This document shows positions 24,300 through 37,257 of a DNA stretch of 64,000 bases, in pieces. The DNA comes from Peromyscus leucopus (taxonomy: Eukaryota > Chordata > Mammalia > Rodentia > Cricetidae). The DNA is taken from assembly GCF_004664715.2 (NCBI RefSeq), contig NC_051083.1, positions 95,261,920 through 95,325,919 on the forward strand. Reading direction: 5' to 3'. Made by a program: the position numbers and the translations under genes. A model generated the notes under the pieces. The model saw nothing but the letters and a program-made list of their open reading frames with translations. It was not told the origin of the DNA and did no database searches. How positions within the stretch are numbered: the stretch's first letter is position 1; the number at the start of each line of letters is the position of its first letter.

Positions 24300-27200
24300 T
24301 ATAATTTTTCAAAGTCAGTGAACTTGGGCTAAAGTGCTTGAAAAATAACTGGTTAATACATGATCATAAACTGATCCACAGATTAGTAATTTCAAGTCTC
24401 TCTCCCCTGGAAGAGAAGAAATCTGAACAAATAGGCTATATGTGTGACTTACTTCACTGTAAAGTATAAAAACTAAATCCATTTGGAAAGTGTAAGTCAG
24501 GAAATTATTAAGAGCATAGACTAAACAAAAATTTGTGATCTTTCCCTTGTACTGATGTGATATAACTAGCCAAAATTTGAGCTTGTCGAAAAATTGGCAC
24601 TATAGATGAAGGAAGAATATACAAGATCACATGAGAATATACAAGTGCCAAACAAAAAGATGCAATTAATCACCAATAATGTATTGGCCTCATAATGGAA
24701 AGGGGTCATACTATGGTGAATAGAATTGCAAACATTACAGAATTAAGGACATAGTATACTTTCAATAGTGGATTCCCCTATTGACAGAGTTTGAATTTAG
24801 CAGCTATTATGCACCTGAAACAGAGAAATGCAATTCTAGTTCAAGCTCTGTCATTTACCAGCAGAGTAAACTTGGAGAAGGTACTTTCTTATTGACGATT
24901 ATTTCCCTAGTCGATGAAATTAAAAAGTTGAAGCCAAAGACATATAAGATCCTTCTTGCTTTGAAATTCTACAAACATGTTTGTTGAAACTATAAAAAGG
25001 AATAAGGAATAAAAACAGAATATTTGGGGGCCAGTCAGTGGGACATTTAGGTACATAACAATGATATCTATCATTGTCATCAACCATTGTGCTTGACCTG
25101 ATTTCTTAATACATGCAGTGTCATTGCCAAGCACTTGATACATTGTGCCAATATTGCTATGAGTCACTGAGTTATTTTCATTGCTGTGTTTATGCCAGCT
25201 ACTACTCTTCACACCTAGAATAAGAGTGTATACCCTATCTGGTGTCAGTACCTCATAATTTACATGGAATAATAAGGTTCTGGTAACCTCTAAAGTGATT
25301 TACTTTATTAGTCTGTGAAGACACCAAGAAATTTGGAGGTATATACTTCTTTATATTTTCTATACTATAAAGAGGCTGACATTTCTTTAACTCAATGGCA
25401 CACATTTCAAAACCACAAATGCAAAACTGTAAGAGTTACCCTCACATCCTTCAGTGCTTTCAATATAATTGTCTCTCAGCTAGAATTCCCATCAATAGAG
25501 AAGAATAGTATGATCAGTCATTGAAATATTTGTATTTAGCTTTCAAATGTGGTATTAGGTTTTTATATGAAAAGTTTTGATAATGCTCACACTACAGCAA
25601 ATATTGAAGTATACCACAGAAGACCAGCTTAGGAAACTTCAGAAGGTTCAGAAGGTTTACAGCTGTCAGAATGATAGACAGGGATAATTAGGGGAGGAGC
25701 TGCAGTCATTTTGCCAGAGATGATATCTTTTCTAATCACATCTACTACCAAATTTTTCAACAGTTAAACATTTTTTCTATAGGCTTTATTTCTAATACCT
25801 ATGAAGAACCCTAATCTATAAACTGGCATGGAAAAAAGAGGTAAAACAAGCTAATAGCAAAAGGAGGTAAAATTGGTTTTGGTAATCCATCTGTCTATAA
25901 CAAAAAATTAACTGAATTGATTATATGATATGATCAAGTGAAAATTATCATATACGTATTCATAACCTTCTCTTTCCTCTATTGCATGAAGGAGAGATTT
26001 TTTGTTTTCTCATTCCTAGAACCTATCTTTGGCAAAATCCATCTTTGATCTTTTGTGCTGTAGAATCCAGAAGGGGCAGAAAGAGCATATCAGAGGGAAG
26101 GGGGAAGAGTTAAACTACAATCAATGGCAATGGCATAAAACAAAGTTCTCAGGGAGAGGAGGATATTGAGCAAGGTGAGTTATTTTATGTGGATGTTTAG
26201 GAATGGTTAGGGAGAGGTGTTGTATTAAAGGGAGAGGCACTGGAAACATGGGGAATGGGAGTTTTTAAAAAAGCAAGCAAGGAATTGTGACTTCAGTGGT
26301 TTACTCTTAAGTATATACATTGTAGCTTTTGATTAGTACATGACTTAGAGTTCTTTTGAAATTATTTTCAATTACTAGACACACCTATACTCATCATGGA
26401 GGTCCAAACTCCCTAAGAGCTTCAATAATTTCATAAAAACATCTTTCTCTAGGTTGTGTGCCGTGGCCCTGTAGATATGCAATGGCATTTCATAGCAGAC
26501 CTGACAAATTGGCTTTTCCCAGTAGCTAAGCACCAAAGCCCTCCCTGGGGCCTTAGCAGTCTGGTGGCAATAGCACTATTCCTCATCCCTGACATTTGGT
26601 TAAAAATTGTAACTTCCCCCATAATGCTTTGAAATCAATTTCCTCTTCTTCTGTCCTCATGGAAACTCTGTGAGATTGCCCTATGGTCCTATGATGTAGG
26701 ATTAACATGTGTATTTTTATTGTCTTTTGCTCCTAGAGATAACCTGCACAGAATTTGGCAACAAGTTTGTCACCTAAAGGACAACTTGATACAGAAGATA
26801 CTTGCAAGTAGATAGAGGTCATGTTAACTGTCTGTTCCAGGTTTCCTTAAATCATATTATACTATTATAGGTGAACAGAAAGCAACTTACCTAAACCCAA
26901 ATACTTTAGCTTCCTTGGAGGGTAATGAAGGGAAAATTCATATTGACTTAACATGACGTTTATACGCCTTTCTGTCTTTTTAAAGAGGAAATGATTTCTC
27001 ATTGAAAATAATGTCTATGGATTCTGTAAAACTACATTTTCACCAATAAAAATATCAAGTATATAAAAAAATCACATTATCAATTCCACTAAATTAAGCA
27101 GCAGGGAAGAGATGAAGCACAGAGAAGCTCATGGGCATCATTTTTCCTCAGTAGGGAAGTATGCAAGCAACTGGGGAAGGGCTTGTGTTTTCTCTTATTC

Positions 27201-27324
27201 CTTTAGCTGACAAGAAACTCAGGTAAAATTTAATGACCAAATATGATGGATTTGTCAGGGAGTCTGTCTGAATTATCTAGTACTATTTCTTACCATCTGT
27301 CCTTTTGGGGTTTTTTATTTTGTT
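24300..27324. other. Intergenic unique sequence
   Basis: A/T-rich, no gene recognised. A weak antisense MIR is possible at 24800-24900 (ctctgtcatttaccagcaga) and another at 25080-25200. Nothing else seen. Confidence 0.45.
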
Positions 27325-27494
27325 TTCTTCTTCTTCTTCTTCTTCTTCTTCTTCTTCTTCTTCTTCTTCTTCTTCTTCTTCTTCTTCTTCTTCTCTCCTC
27401 CTCCTCCTCCTCCTCCTCCTCCTCCTCCTCCTCCTCCTCCTCCTCCTTCTTCTCCTTCTTCTTCGTCATCATTGTTGTCGTCGTCATCATCATC
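27325..27494 (+). repeat. (TTC)n-(CTC)n compound triplet repeat
   Basis: 27325-27394 is TTC units, 27396-27446 CTC/CCT units, then mixed CTT/GTC/ATC units. 27325-27464 is uninterrupted pyrimidine. The frames give poly-Leu, poly-Ser, poly-Glu, poly-Lys and poly-Arg ORFs that are artefacts. Confidence 0.98.
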
Positions 27495-30383
27495 TGAATT
27501 ATCCTGGTTTGGTGTGTTTTTGACATTTGAATACTGCTTAATTGTTTTAAGAACATATGCAAAGGAATTATACATGTAAGGGTTCTCAGTAGAAAGAGAT
27601 CTTAATTTAATACCCCAAATACTATCTTTCCCACCACTTGATTATTTAGCCTCTGAAGACGTCCAGATAGAGAAGAGATAGCACTATCTCTAAGGCTCAA
27701 TCACTCAGTTGTGGACAGCTCCTGGTCACTAGGAAGTTCTTACTTATGTAAAGTTTAAAGCCCCCAATTATATAATTTGACCCAGATTCTTCTTCGAACA
27801 CAGAAAACAAAGTGAATATTATGCTCACCAATGAGTGCATTCTTTTCAGCACATGAAATGGTAAAGGGCTTGCTATCAAATAGTAACTATCAAGGGAAAA
27901 ATAGGCAACTAATTACAACATAATAAATATGTAACTTAATTTGGTTGTTTTAAATAGTATGTGCAGAATATGAAAACACTACATGCCTTTGCAAATAAAA
28001 ATAAATTTAACTTCCAATAAATGCAATAAATACAATATAGTGTGCTTTCAAATAATATGCATAAAATGTTGGTAAAAGGGAGGTGATGTAGATAGATACA
28101 TGAACAGAAATACAAGAAAATATTAAGCCAAAAGGAAAAATTCACAGAAAATCCATTTATTTCATACAGTAAAATACATACAGAGTGCCTCTTAAGTATA
28201 TCAGGCACTGTATAGAATACAAAGAGGAATCAAACATTGTTCAAGCCCTCAAGAAGTGTGTAATATTCATCTTTTCTTTTAAGTCAAAGGATAATGCAAG
28301 ATAACAAATGTCCAAACACATTAAAAAGTTAATAGTTCATATCCACTAAAGAAGTAAAGATAAAATTATTATAGGAGTTGAAAAATAAGGATATATACTT
28401 AGAAGAAATAAGAGCTTTCTAGAGGAAGTGATATTTAACTAGACTTTCTTTGAAAGATAAGTGGTATTTGGACATGTGGAGGCAAGGAGACAGAGAAGGA
28501 CTTTTGGGTAGAAGGAACAGCATTAACAAAGGCATAAAATAGGAACCTGGACCAGGTTAGGGGAAGCAGTAGGTATGGGCTAGAGCAAAACCTGGGAAGC
28601 AGAGGGTAAAGAAAGCTAAGTGAAAGCCAAGGAACTGACAAAAAAAAAAGAAGAAAAATAAACAATGACATTTTTAAAGCAGGGATATTATAAGATCAGT
28701 ACTGTAAGCCACCCCCCCCCCAAAAAAAATGCTGAATACAGAAAAAGTTTTATATACAGTGGTGGGGGTCGGGGGAAATATCTACAGGAACATAACCATG
28801 TTGTAACATGCTTTTGGAATACTATCTCTGAAAAATCATTAAAGTAGCACTGCAGTTTCAAATTATAGGCATAAATGGAGATGATTCACACGAATGCTTG
28901 TGCTCGAAGCAACTGAGTACACCAATCCAAATCTGATCAAAGAGGTTCTACATGTTAGAAAATAGTCTTACTCTGTGTCTAGATGGCTCCTAGATCAAGA
29001 GATGCCTAAAAGAACAACCCGCTCTTGATTCTGAACCACACAAAAGACTAAATTAAAATACTGTCACTGATAAAGAAACAAGTTCCAACAGGCCGTTTTC
29101 TAAGTTGTTTCTTTTTATTGCCAGTGTGACTTAAAACAATTGCTTTTCCTTTGCTTTATAATCCTAGGAAAACATGGTCATAAAGAGTTCGTCTGAGGCT
29201 ACTTCCCAATCTGGGCTCAATCGTCTCTGCAGCTGCTGGCGTCAGTGAGCACAGGGCAAAGCCTCTCTTTTGGCAGCCTGGCCTTACTGGGTACACAACT
29301 GTAGCCACAACTCAGCATCTTTCATGGCTTTGATGAATAAAAGTGCTATTAATAAGTAGCGATCATATTCAGTTTTTATCTTGCTTTGAAGCAGGAAGGC
29401 TTGGTTTTCCTCTGTCTCCCCTCACTCTAAACTCTGGCCCTCATTTGTATGACAGACACGATGAAACCATTCTTGACATCTGCCAATGTCAGTCATAACC
29501 TCGGAAATTTCTAGGAATTTAATTCTGTCAGACATTAACCATGTACCATAACCTGTGAATGAGCCCAACCCATAGGATGAGGCAGAACTGGAAACAGAAT
29601 TGGAGACACAGTTGTGTCTATTTATATCAAGTCAACTTAGTAATTGTATAGCCATGGATAAGATCGCATATGTATGATAAAGGCAATTTATTTGCAAGGA
29701 CTTCACAATCTTTCCTTTCTTGCCGACTTGTGATGGTGTCAACAGTTGCACCATCCCATGCTAAACTATTCCTGTCAAACTTGTGTCTCTGCATAAAGTT
29801 AGAACTATTATGCCCAAGATCTCTACGAAGTAGTTTCAAATATCAGAGGTTGTTCTAGATAAGTTAGAATATTTTCACCTTAGTAAAAATGGTTGTTTAT
29901 CTGCTAACTAAATGGTGAATTCAGGGAAATGTTTTCTCCTTTCTGAAGCCCATAATTTCCTCCATAGTGTGATGGACTTGACATCTCCAGTCTCTGCCAA
30001 TTCTATGATTATATGGGCAATTTAATTGGAATCAAACACCTTTGAAAAATATTTAGGGACACCCAGAGCCACTCTGATCTATAGGGAGCCCAAGTGAGTA
30101 TACAGATTAATGATTACTTCTGTTCTAGGTCTTTCTTTGAAAGTGATCCATTATTGCTTAGCCTATAGCAAATCCAAACTGAAAAATAAGGAAAATGCCA
30201 GGGTTTCCACCAACCACTCCGGAAGAAATCCAAACAAAATCCAGTTAACAGCCACAGCATGTTTTATAAAAGCTAGTTTCTGTCTATGGCTGTGCTGCAC
30301 CTACCAACCATCTTCACCTGACAAGGAGACATGAGACAGGAAGACAACACATTTCATTATGTAGACTCCATGACTTCCTTTTT
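27495..30383. other. Intergenic; unique plus an ancient repeat
   Basis: 28180-28660 is a copy of the ancient mammalian repeat (agtgatatttaactagactt, gaaggaacagcattaacaaa, ggcataaaataggaacctgg). 29130-29620 is repeat-free, more G+C balanced sequence. No ORF of note. Confidence 0.45.
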
Positions 30384-30569
30384 TAAAAAAGATTGATTTA
30401 TTTATTATATATACAGTGTTCTGTCTGCATGTGTGCCTGCACACCAGAAGAGGACATCAGATACCATTATAGATGGTTATGATCCGCATTGTGATTGCTG
30501 GGAATTGAACTCAGGATCTCTGGAAGAACAGTCAATGTTCTTAACCTCTGAACCATCTCACCATCCCTC
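30384..30569 (-). mobile_element. B2 SINE, antisense
   Basis: Plus start aaaaagattgatttatttat, body gcacaccagaagaggacatc and gctgggaattgaactcagga, ending ctgaaccatctcaccatccc. Confidence 0.9.
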
Positions 30570-30584
30570 ACTACTTCCTTTTTA

Positions 30585-30805
30585 AATTATTTTTGATACA
30601 GGCTTTTATATATCATAGTCTGGCCTCAAACTCACTAAGTACCTGATGTTGACTTTGAACTTCTGACTCTTGCCTCTACCTCCTTAGTGCTAGGATAACA
30701 GTCATGTACCACTACACCTAGCTTATGGAGTACTGGGTGTTGGACCTAACTAGGACTATGTGTATGCTAGGTCAGCACTCTACCAACTAAGCTACATTCC
30801 ACTCC
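30585..30805 (-). mobile_element. B4 SINE, antisense
   Basis: B1 part tctggcctcaaactcactaa, ID part gctaggtcagcactctacca and actaagctacattccac. Sits directly beside the B2. Confidence 0.75.
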
Positions 30806-32254
30806 ATATTCCATTATTTTAATGATCTGTACAATCAACCAGGTGGAAAATGTTCTTAATTAGATCACCCATATTTGCCTGAAGAAGAGGTTAAAGCAAA
30901 TGGTCAAACCATTGTGGTCTTTCAGCTAATTAATGCTGACTTGATTCAACTGAGTAAGTTATATTCTGTTGTTTGATTATCACATAGATGTGGCCACCTA
31001 GTACACAAAGTACTGCTGTTGGCTATTTGCCACTTCCTACTCCTTGCAAGTTGATTTCATTTGGATTGAGGACGAGGATGTGATGAGACAAGATTCTTGC
31101 TAATCTTGCTGTTTGTATAATAGTAAGCCTAAGACAAGGCAGTCATGGGAGTCCTTAGGCCAATACAGCTTAATAGAGTAGCTTTATGTAGTAAATCAAG
31201 TTATAAACCTTGGAGGAGGTAGGTAGTCATCTGTTATCCCATTCTTCTTTGCTATGCCAAGTGAGATAAAGAACAAATGGATCACTGAAATCTGCCCACA
31301 TTCTACAAGATTCAACTCGTACCATAAAAATATTAGAAACATTGTTAGCAAGAAAATAAAAGCAGAAGGGTTTAGTTTGAGAACCAGCTAACTTCTCCTG
31401 GCTAGAAGATATGACATCATAATCTATTGAGCCAGCCCAAATAGTAATTACAAAATAGAATAAATGATGTAAAGAGATTTTGAGCAATTCCAACCTCCTT
31501 TGTTGATTTCTGTGTTTTCTATATTTTCTATAATTAACACATACTGCTATTGAGGTCTATAGAGAAAAAGCTAAAAGAAAAAAAAATTCCTCATAGATGA
31601 TCATTTCAGTAAGTCATGCTGAGAATGTACAATAAAACTTCAAATGAACAAAACCTAACTTATACCTCATTAGCATTTTGTTTTCTTTTTGCAGTAATCC
31701 ATTCTGAGAAAAGAAACAAATCACAAGGAAACAAGAAGATATAATGGTTAAAATGAAACTAATTTAAATCTCTATTGGAAAATCCTTAGTTTTCTAAATA
31801 TTTTGTATAATACAGGAAATGCAAACCACTTAAAAACATTGCTTTGAAAAAATCATTTGGGTCCCCACCATCTACAGTCACTGTACTAGCAAGCAACGTA
31901 TTGATAACCCATTGTATATTAGAAATCAGACTATAGTCCCACCAAGTCAATCAAATGAAAGTGAGGAATATGTTACTTCTTCATAAATAATTAATAAATA
32001 CCAAGGCAAATAGAAGAAAGCTATTAATGGTGAAGGCATTCATGAAAAAGAAGCCAAGAAGGAATAGAACAGCTTTACACAGAAATTCACTCATGATTAA
32101 ATCAAGGAAAAGAAGATGTGGTCATAAAGAATGCTGATAGGCTAGAAAAGGTACCAGCTAAGGGGCAAAAAAGGAAATAGGGGATCAGATCAGGCAAACA
32201 GCGAGGGAGCACTCTCTTTAGGGCTTGCTGCCCAATGAAAGATTTGAGCTACCC
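30806..32254. other. Intergenic unique sequence
   Basis: No gene or repeat recognised. Confidence 0.45.
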
Positions 32255-32462
32255 CACCGGTTCTCCACCTTCTTAATGTTGCAACCCTTTAATATAGTTC
32301 CTCAGGTCGTGGTGACCCCCAATCATAAAATTATTTTTGTTGCTACTTAATAATTTTGCTACTGTTATGAATCATAATGTAAATACCCGATATGTGACCC
32401 CCGTGAAAGGGTCATTTGACACTCCCCAAGGGGTCATGACTCACAGGTTGAGAATTATTGGG
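32255..32462 (+). mobile_element. URR1-type hAT MITE
   Basis: Terminal ggttctccaccttcttaatg, inner caggtcgtggtgacccccaa, attttgctactgttatgaat, and terminal cacaggttgagaattat. The ends are inverted (ggttctc.acctt / aggttgagaa). This is the rodent non-autonomous hAT-Charlie family URR1. Confidence 0.88.
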
Positions 32463-33624
32463 CTAGACAGTAATTATTTTGAAGACCTACACATTGGGAA
32501 GCCCAGAACTGGAGTATGTCTGGGATGATCCTGATCCATACAACACTGTACCTTAACCCTAATACCCATCCCCTGCCCCAGTGACCCCTCCATTTTCATA
32601 GTAGAGAGCTTTGCTACCCCTTCTGAAAGAGGAACACTGCTTGGAATCATCTCTCATTCTAGAAGTAAAGTCTTAAAAGCTCAGCTTTCAACCGAGTCCT
32701 TGATACAAGTAGATGATGGCAATTTTATGTTCCCTTCTTCTCTAGAACACCCAGAAAAGGAGTAAGAAACTCATCTCAAGAAAGTGAAGCCAACATCAGT
32801 CTTCCTGCATCCTCCTAAAATGTTGGCATAGTAAGGAAACCACCTAAGACTGTGAGAGATATCAGTTCAGGGCACTTTGAGTTAGCACTGAAGGCAAAAG
32901 AAGAGCTAGGCTTGGTGTTTGTCTCCAACTCACATTCAGGGTAAGTTGATTATGGAAAAATTAAAGAGTGAGAAAGGGACCAATTATACCTTAGGCATTT
33001 CTTCCTTTTAAAGGGGTTGTTCCAAAAGAATTAACTTCTTTACTGGCTTACATGTTTGGGTTAGGTTTTAATAAAGAGATTATTTTCATAATAAAGGGGA
33101 AGAAAAGCGTGCTTAACCACTTTAAACATGCCTGTGTCTTAAGCCTTGCTGCTTTATTCCATGTGACTATGGCAAGCCACTGCCAACAACCTCTTGAAAA
33201 TACAACCCGGAAAACTAAAAATACAAGTAAAAACAAATGTTGAAAGGGATCACTTTTAGGGACATGGATAAGGGACTGAAGACAGAGTAGTCAGAAGGGA
33301 AGGGAAGTATAAAACTTCAAGGAAATTGCTCACTTCTATAACTTCTATATCTTTTATTCTGACAGTGTCTCTTATATTTATTCTGTCATGTTCAGTGTAT
33401 GTCCCTGAGGCCCAGGAAGATTTTTCACCTACCAAGGACAATTCAATTGTATTGTCTAGATTCTCTTTACTTGGATAAGAAAAGAGACAATAACAATTTG
33501 AACAATAAGCAGTAAGAAAAGAAATTTCTTCTTAGCCTTCAGTTATCCAGATAACACAGTTAGCCAGGCTCATTTCCTGCCCTCCATTCTCTAGGCATTC
33601 CAATCAACTAAGATCACAGCAGAA
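32463..33624. other. Intergenic unique sequence
   Basis: No gene recognised. Directly downstream of the presumed GUCY2F 3' end. Confidence 0.4.
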
Positions 33625-34170
33625 TAGGAGTACCTGTGCATTTATTTGCTGGAAGATCCCTTTTCCTTGATCTAATCTCATATTTCCCTGGATCTAATCT
33701 CATAGTATCAGAATTATAAAGTATCCTCATTAAAAAAAAAACTTTCTAGACATTCAAATGAAATTTAAAGGGAAACAAAGTGGCTCCTACTTTTTTGTGA
33801 AAATAGAGACTTTCTTATCTTCATTCAAGACACCCCTGATGCTTTGGAGTGACTAAACTTAGATATGGTTCTCAACCTTTCCTTGGTGTTCACATTCACT
33901 TCAGTCTGCATTCAAATAGTTTGTTTTTTGTTTTGCTTTTGTTTGGTTTGGTTTTGGTGATATATTGGTAATGAACAAAGCTTATGGGCAAAGTTCCTTC
34001 CCAGAAAACCCCATACATTGAGATTGGGCTTGACTTATCCCTGGAGATTGGCAACCACTGAGGAATAATCATTCATGAATATCTTGCTCAGGCAGAACAA
34101 TGTCTTGATCTGGAATGAGCTTCTCCATTGCCTTGTCAAAAGGAGATTCAAATGCTGGAGCTCTTTCCAT
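33625..34170 (-). other. Candidate non-coding last exon (exon 20) / 3' UTR of GUCY2F
   Basis: A strong acceptor, a 20-nt pyrimidine-rich run ending ctacctag on the minus strand, opens an exon at 34170, 3.1 kb downstream of the donor that follows the GUCY2F stop. The first AATAAA on the minus strand after it is at 33641-33646, so a 3' UTR exon of about 0.55 kb is possible; the 3' end given is a guess. The first 99 bases also form a short ORF beginning with ATG directly after the acceptor (MERAPAFESPFDKAMEKLIP..., 33 codons), so a separate small exon cannot be excluded. No protein family was recognised for it. Confidence 0.35.
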
Positions 34171-36039
34171 CTAGGTAGGAGAAAGAGAAAATAGTAAGCA
34201 TGCTTTCTCTATACAGCCCCTTCCACAGGTTTTCAATATGACTGATTCTACCCACATACAATCTCTGTCCTATGAATAAGCCATAAAGTACTAAACTTTC
34301 TGGATCTTTGAATGAATAAACATCATCACATCAATTAACTTGGCATGAATACATAATTTACTTTTCACAAATATTGAACAAAGGAGGAAGAAAAATATAC
34401 AGGTAGTTTTTAATTTGCTAATGAATAATTAAACTGTGGAATATGGAATACTTTCCCCCACAGAAACTATAAGATTATATGAATACAATGCTCAGATTTC
34501 TAGCCAATCAGAAAAAGCTGATATAGTCCATTAGCTCTAATCTAACTTTCCTTCTGAAAGCAGAAGGTTAGCAAGCTTTTCACCCAGTCTTTAAGTCTAA
34601 AGTATCTTCAAGGAAAAGGTTTTTAAAAGGTGAAGTGAAAACTGATTTTCCCATCTTCCTACTCATTTAACCCATCTCCCAGGGATCCATTGTACTCCTG
34701 TTCTCCCAAACCTGCCTCTGTGACTCCATTCTTCACAACTGACAACTTCCATAATTCTCCCTATCCCTATCAAAATGAAACTCTCAGGTCCTCCTAAACA
34801 TAGACTAAAGTTCCTCTTCATTATGATAGATATGGGTGATTAATTGCTTTGTACTCTGCAAAAGGTACATCCGTGGATAAAAGAAGTGGCTTGTCGGTCT
34901 CAAATTCACCACAGTTAGTGAAACTTAGGAATTGTAAGGAAGGGAAGTGAAAAAGCAGGTGTGGGAAGCCATTAGTATCTAGGGATACAAGAGAAAGCGA
35001 CTGGATCAACAAGTTGGCCCTGCCTATCAGGCAGCCCCTGTAACCAATCTGTCAAAGCTGTGTCCCCTTTCCTAACATCTTTCCTTCTACAATGTCTGAC
35101 TAACCACATAGGGCTTGATCAAAGTTTGTTTTCCCTTCATAGTGCCAATGATGTTGGCAGCAGGTCAGAACATTCATAGGTATTATGAGTCTTTTGTACA
35201 TTGAGTCTATTTCAATAAGAATCAGCTTGCAAATTCACAGAAATTTGCAAATATTCTGCAGTAAGTGATCTCATTGTGTGGCATTAATGTGGGGCATTTA
35301 ATGAGAAATAAATGAGTTACTTGGGAATTCTTGGGTTTAGGTTAAGCTTTCTGAAATTTGTTAAGGGTGCTGCTCGTTCTAGAGACTTTGTGATTTTTTC
35401 ACAGGCCACCAAGGTCAGAATGGGCAATTAATGTTATAATTAAAGCACAAATACAAATGAAGCCAGGATCAGAGGTTGAATCCCCTCCTGGGCCAATAGT
35501 TTCAATGTTTCATATAGCCACAGTCCTGGCTAGCTGCCGAGGGTCCAATGAGTAAGTCTTGTATACAGCCTAAGCTATATCTAAAGCCAGAAGAGCACCA
35601 CCAAGCACACAGTAATGATGGTGAGTCAGCTGCACTATGTTCTGCTGCAATGTCCAACACATTTTTAGGAATAGTAGGTTCTTCTACAATTCATTCAATG
35701 TCTGCTTGACTCTTTCAGTGGGGGAGGGGGGTGTTTCAAGAGCTTCTAGACTCTTTCCTGCAGTGAGATGGGGGAAAGGGGAAAGAGGAGAGGGATAGAG
35801 AAAAATAAGGGAGAAAGAGAGAGATCGAATCTGTGACTGGCAGTACCCTTGTTTCCCTAGTCATAGGAAAGAATGTTTCAGGAGTTGGATGACTGTGTGT
35901 CCCAGCTGCTTATCTGCTTATGCTGGTCAGCAGGAAAGAACAAAGCCAGACCACAGGTGGCAGAGAATCAGGAGGTGGTATTGAAAGGCCAACAGCAGCT
36001 GCTTGTGAAACAGAACATTTTTGACTAGTACATAGTACT

Positions 36040-36617
36040 TGTGATTGTCACAAAAATGAAGATACACTGTGGTTTTCTTATGACAGAACCACTCACAGAC
36101 AGTTGATGAAGGTAGCTTGAGAATAGGTGTTATGTGGATGCCTTTTGTAGATTTTGCTAGAATTGTGATTATTCTGGACCGTGATAGAAAGCAAGTGACC
36201 AGGGGTGTACAGAAATACTCGACTGTTTTTCTTAGAATCTTCTGATATCTGTCGACTTTTGTGACTTCCTAAAGATACGTGGAGAAGGAAACATGCTTTA
36301 GGGCCAAAGTTTCTTCCCACGGAAGAGAGAAGAAGAAATCAATACACAGGAGGCGAGTGCAGTAGTTTGCACTTGTAATCCCAATGCTGGGCAAGCAGAG
36401 ACAGGAAATTTCCTGGGGCTTGCTGGCCAGCAAGTCTAGCTGAATTGGCAAGCTCCAGGTTCAGTAAGAGACCCTGTCACAAAATAGAAAGTGAAGAAGA
36501 CAGCCAACATCAGACATCAACCACCAGCATCCACAAGCACATGTGATTGTCGCAAAAATGAAGTCATCAAAGTCTACAGATATCAGAAGATTCTGTAGAT
36601 GATAGAGATATCAGAAG
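36040..36617. repeat. Local inverted and direct repeat cluster
   Basis: 35-bp inverted arms at 36234-36268 and 36560-36594 (32 of 35 bases match). 22-bp direct copies tgtgattgtc(a/g)caaaaatgaag at 36040-36061 and 36542-36563. agatatcagaag recurs at 36606-36617. Confidence 0.9.
36352..36490 (+). mobile_element. B1/B4-like SINE, diverged
   Basis: Pattern cacttgtaatcccaatgctg, gagacaggaaatttcctggg and agagaccctgtcacaaaata. Confidence 0.65.
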
Positions 36618-37257
36618 GTAGGGAACATAAGGAACCAGTAGGTCCCTCAGTTATAATTATGTGGTCATAATTATTTTGCTATTGCTCCTACAAAGCCATC
36701 TCATCTTAGCAGGGAAAAGGGAATGAGACGTTATCCTGAGTCCAAGCCAGGATAAGTAATCTTATTTGCTTAGCAATTCCACCCATGGAAAAGATCAAGC
36801 AGTGCCTCCAGAGGAAATGACATAAGTGTCCCCTTCAATATAGCCATGCCAATGTATCCCACGAAACCGAGGATATTTCTGTGTTGCCTAGATAGATGTA
36901 TCTACGGACCTGCAGTGATTAACCATATGGCACAGGTGCTCAACAATGAGAGACAGGTGCACCCGCCTGATAACTGTATAAAAAGGCCATAGTTGTTAGC
37001 ATTCAAACATGTGATCAATGGAGAAGACAAGGAGCTCTCGGGCCATGGCAGCCAATATCCCTCAAAAGTCTAACGTACTCTGCAACAGGCCTCACCACAA
37101 TAAGGTTTTTGCCCAACTCAGTGGAGCTTGGAAGTTCCCCAGCTACACCACCTTCTGCCAAAAGAATACAGTCTGAAGCTGGCACACATGCCAAAGGAAG
37201 CCCCAGCTTGGGAAATCTGGCAAGATTTTGTGCCCTGTTTTCTCACTGGTCGTTACC

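Larger units (their letters stand above)
34171..37256 (-). other. Presumed last GUCY2F intron (intron 19)
   Basis: 3.1 kb between the post-stop donor at 37256 and the candidate acceptor at 34171. It holds a B4-like SINE at 36352-36490 and the repeat cluster near 36 kb; otherwise no gene. A purine-rich stretch lies at 35765-35825. Confidence 0.4.

Noticed and set aside
27243..27575. Several ORFs rich in Leu, Ser, Glu, Lys or Arg
   Set aside because: All are readings of the TTC/CTC triplet repeat.
33862..34062. Possible hAT element (ggttctcaacctt ... ggcaaccactg)
   Set aside because: Ends only loosely resemble hAT inverted termini and the interior matches nothing I know; too weak to list as a feature.
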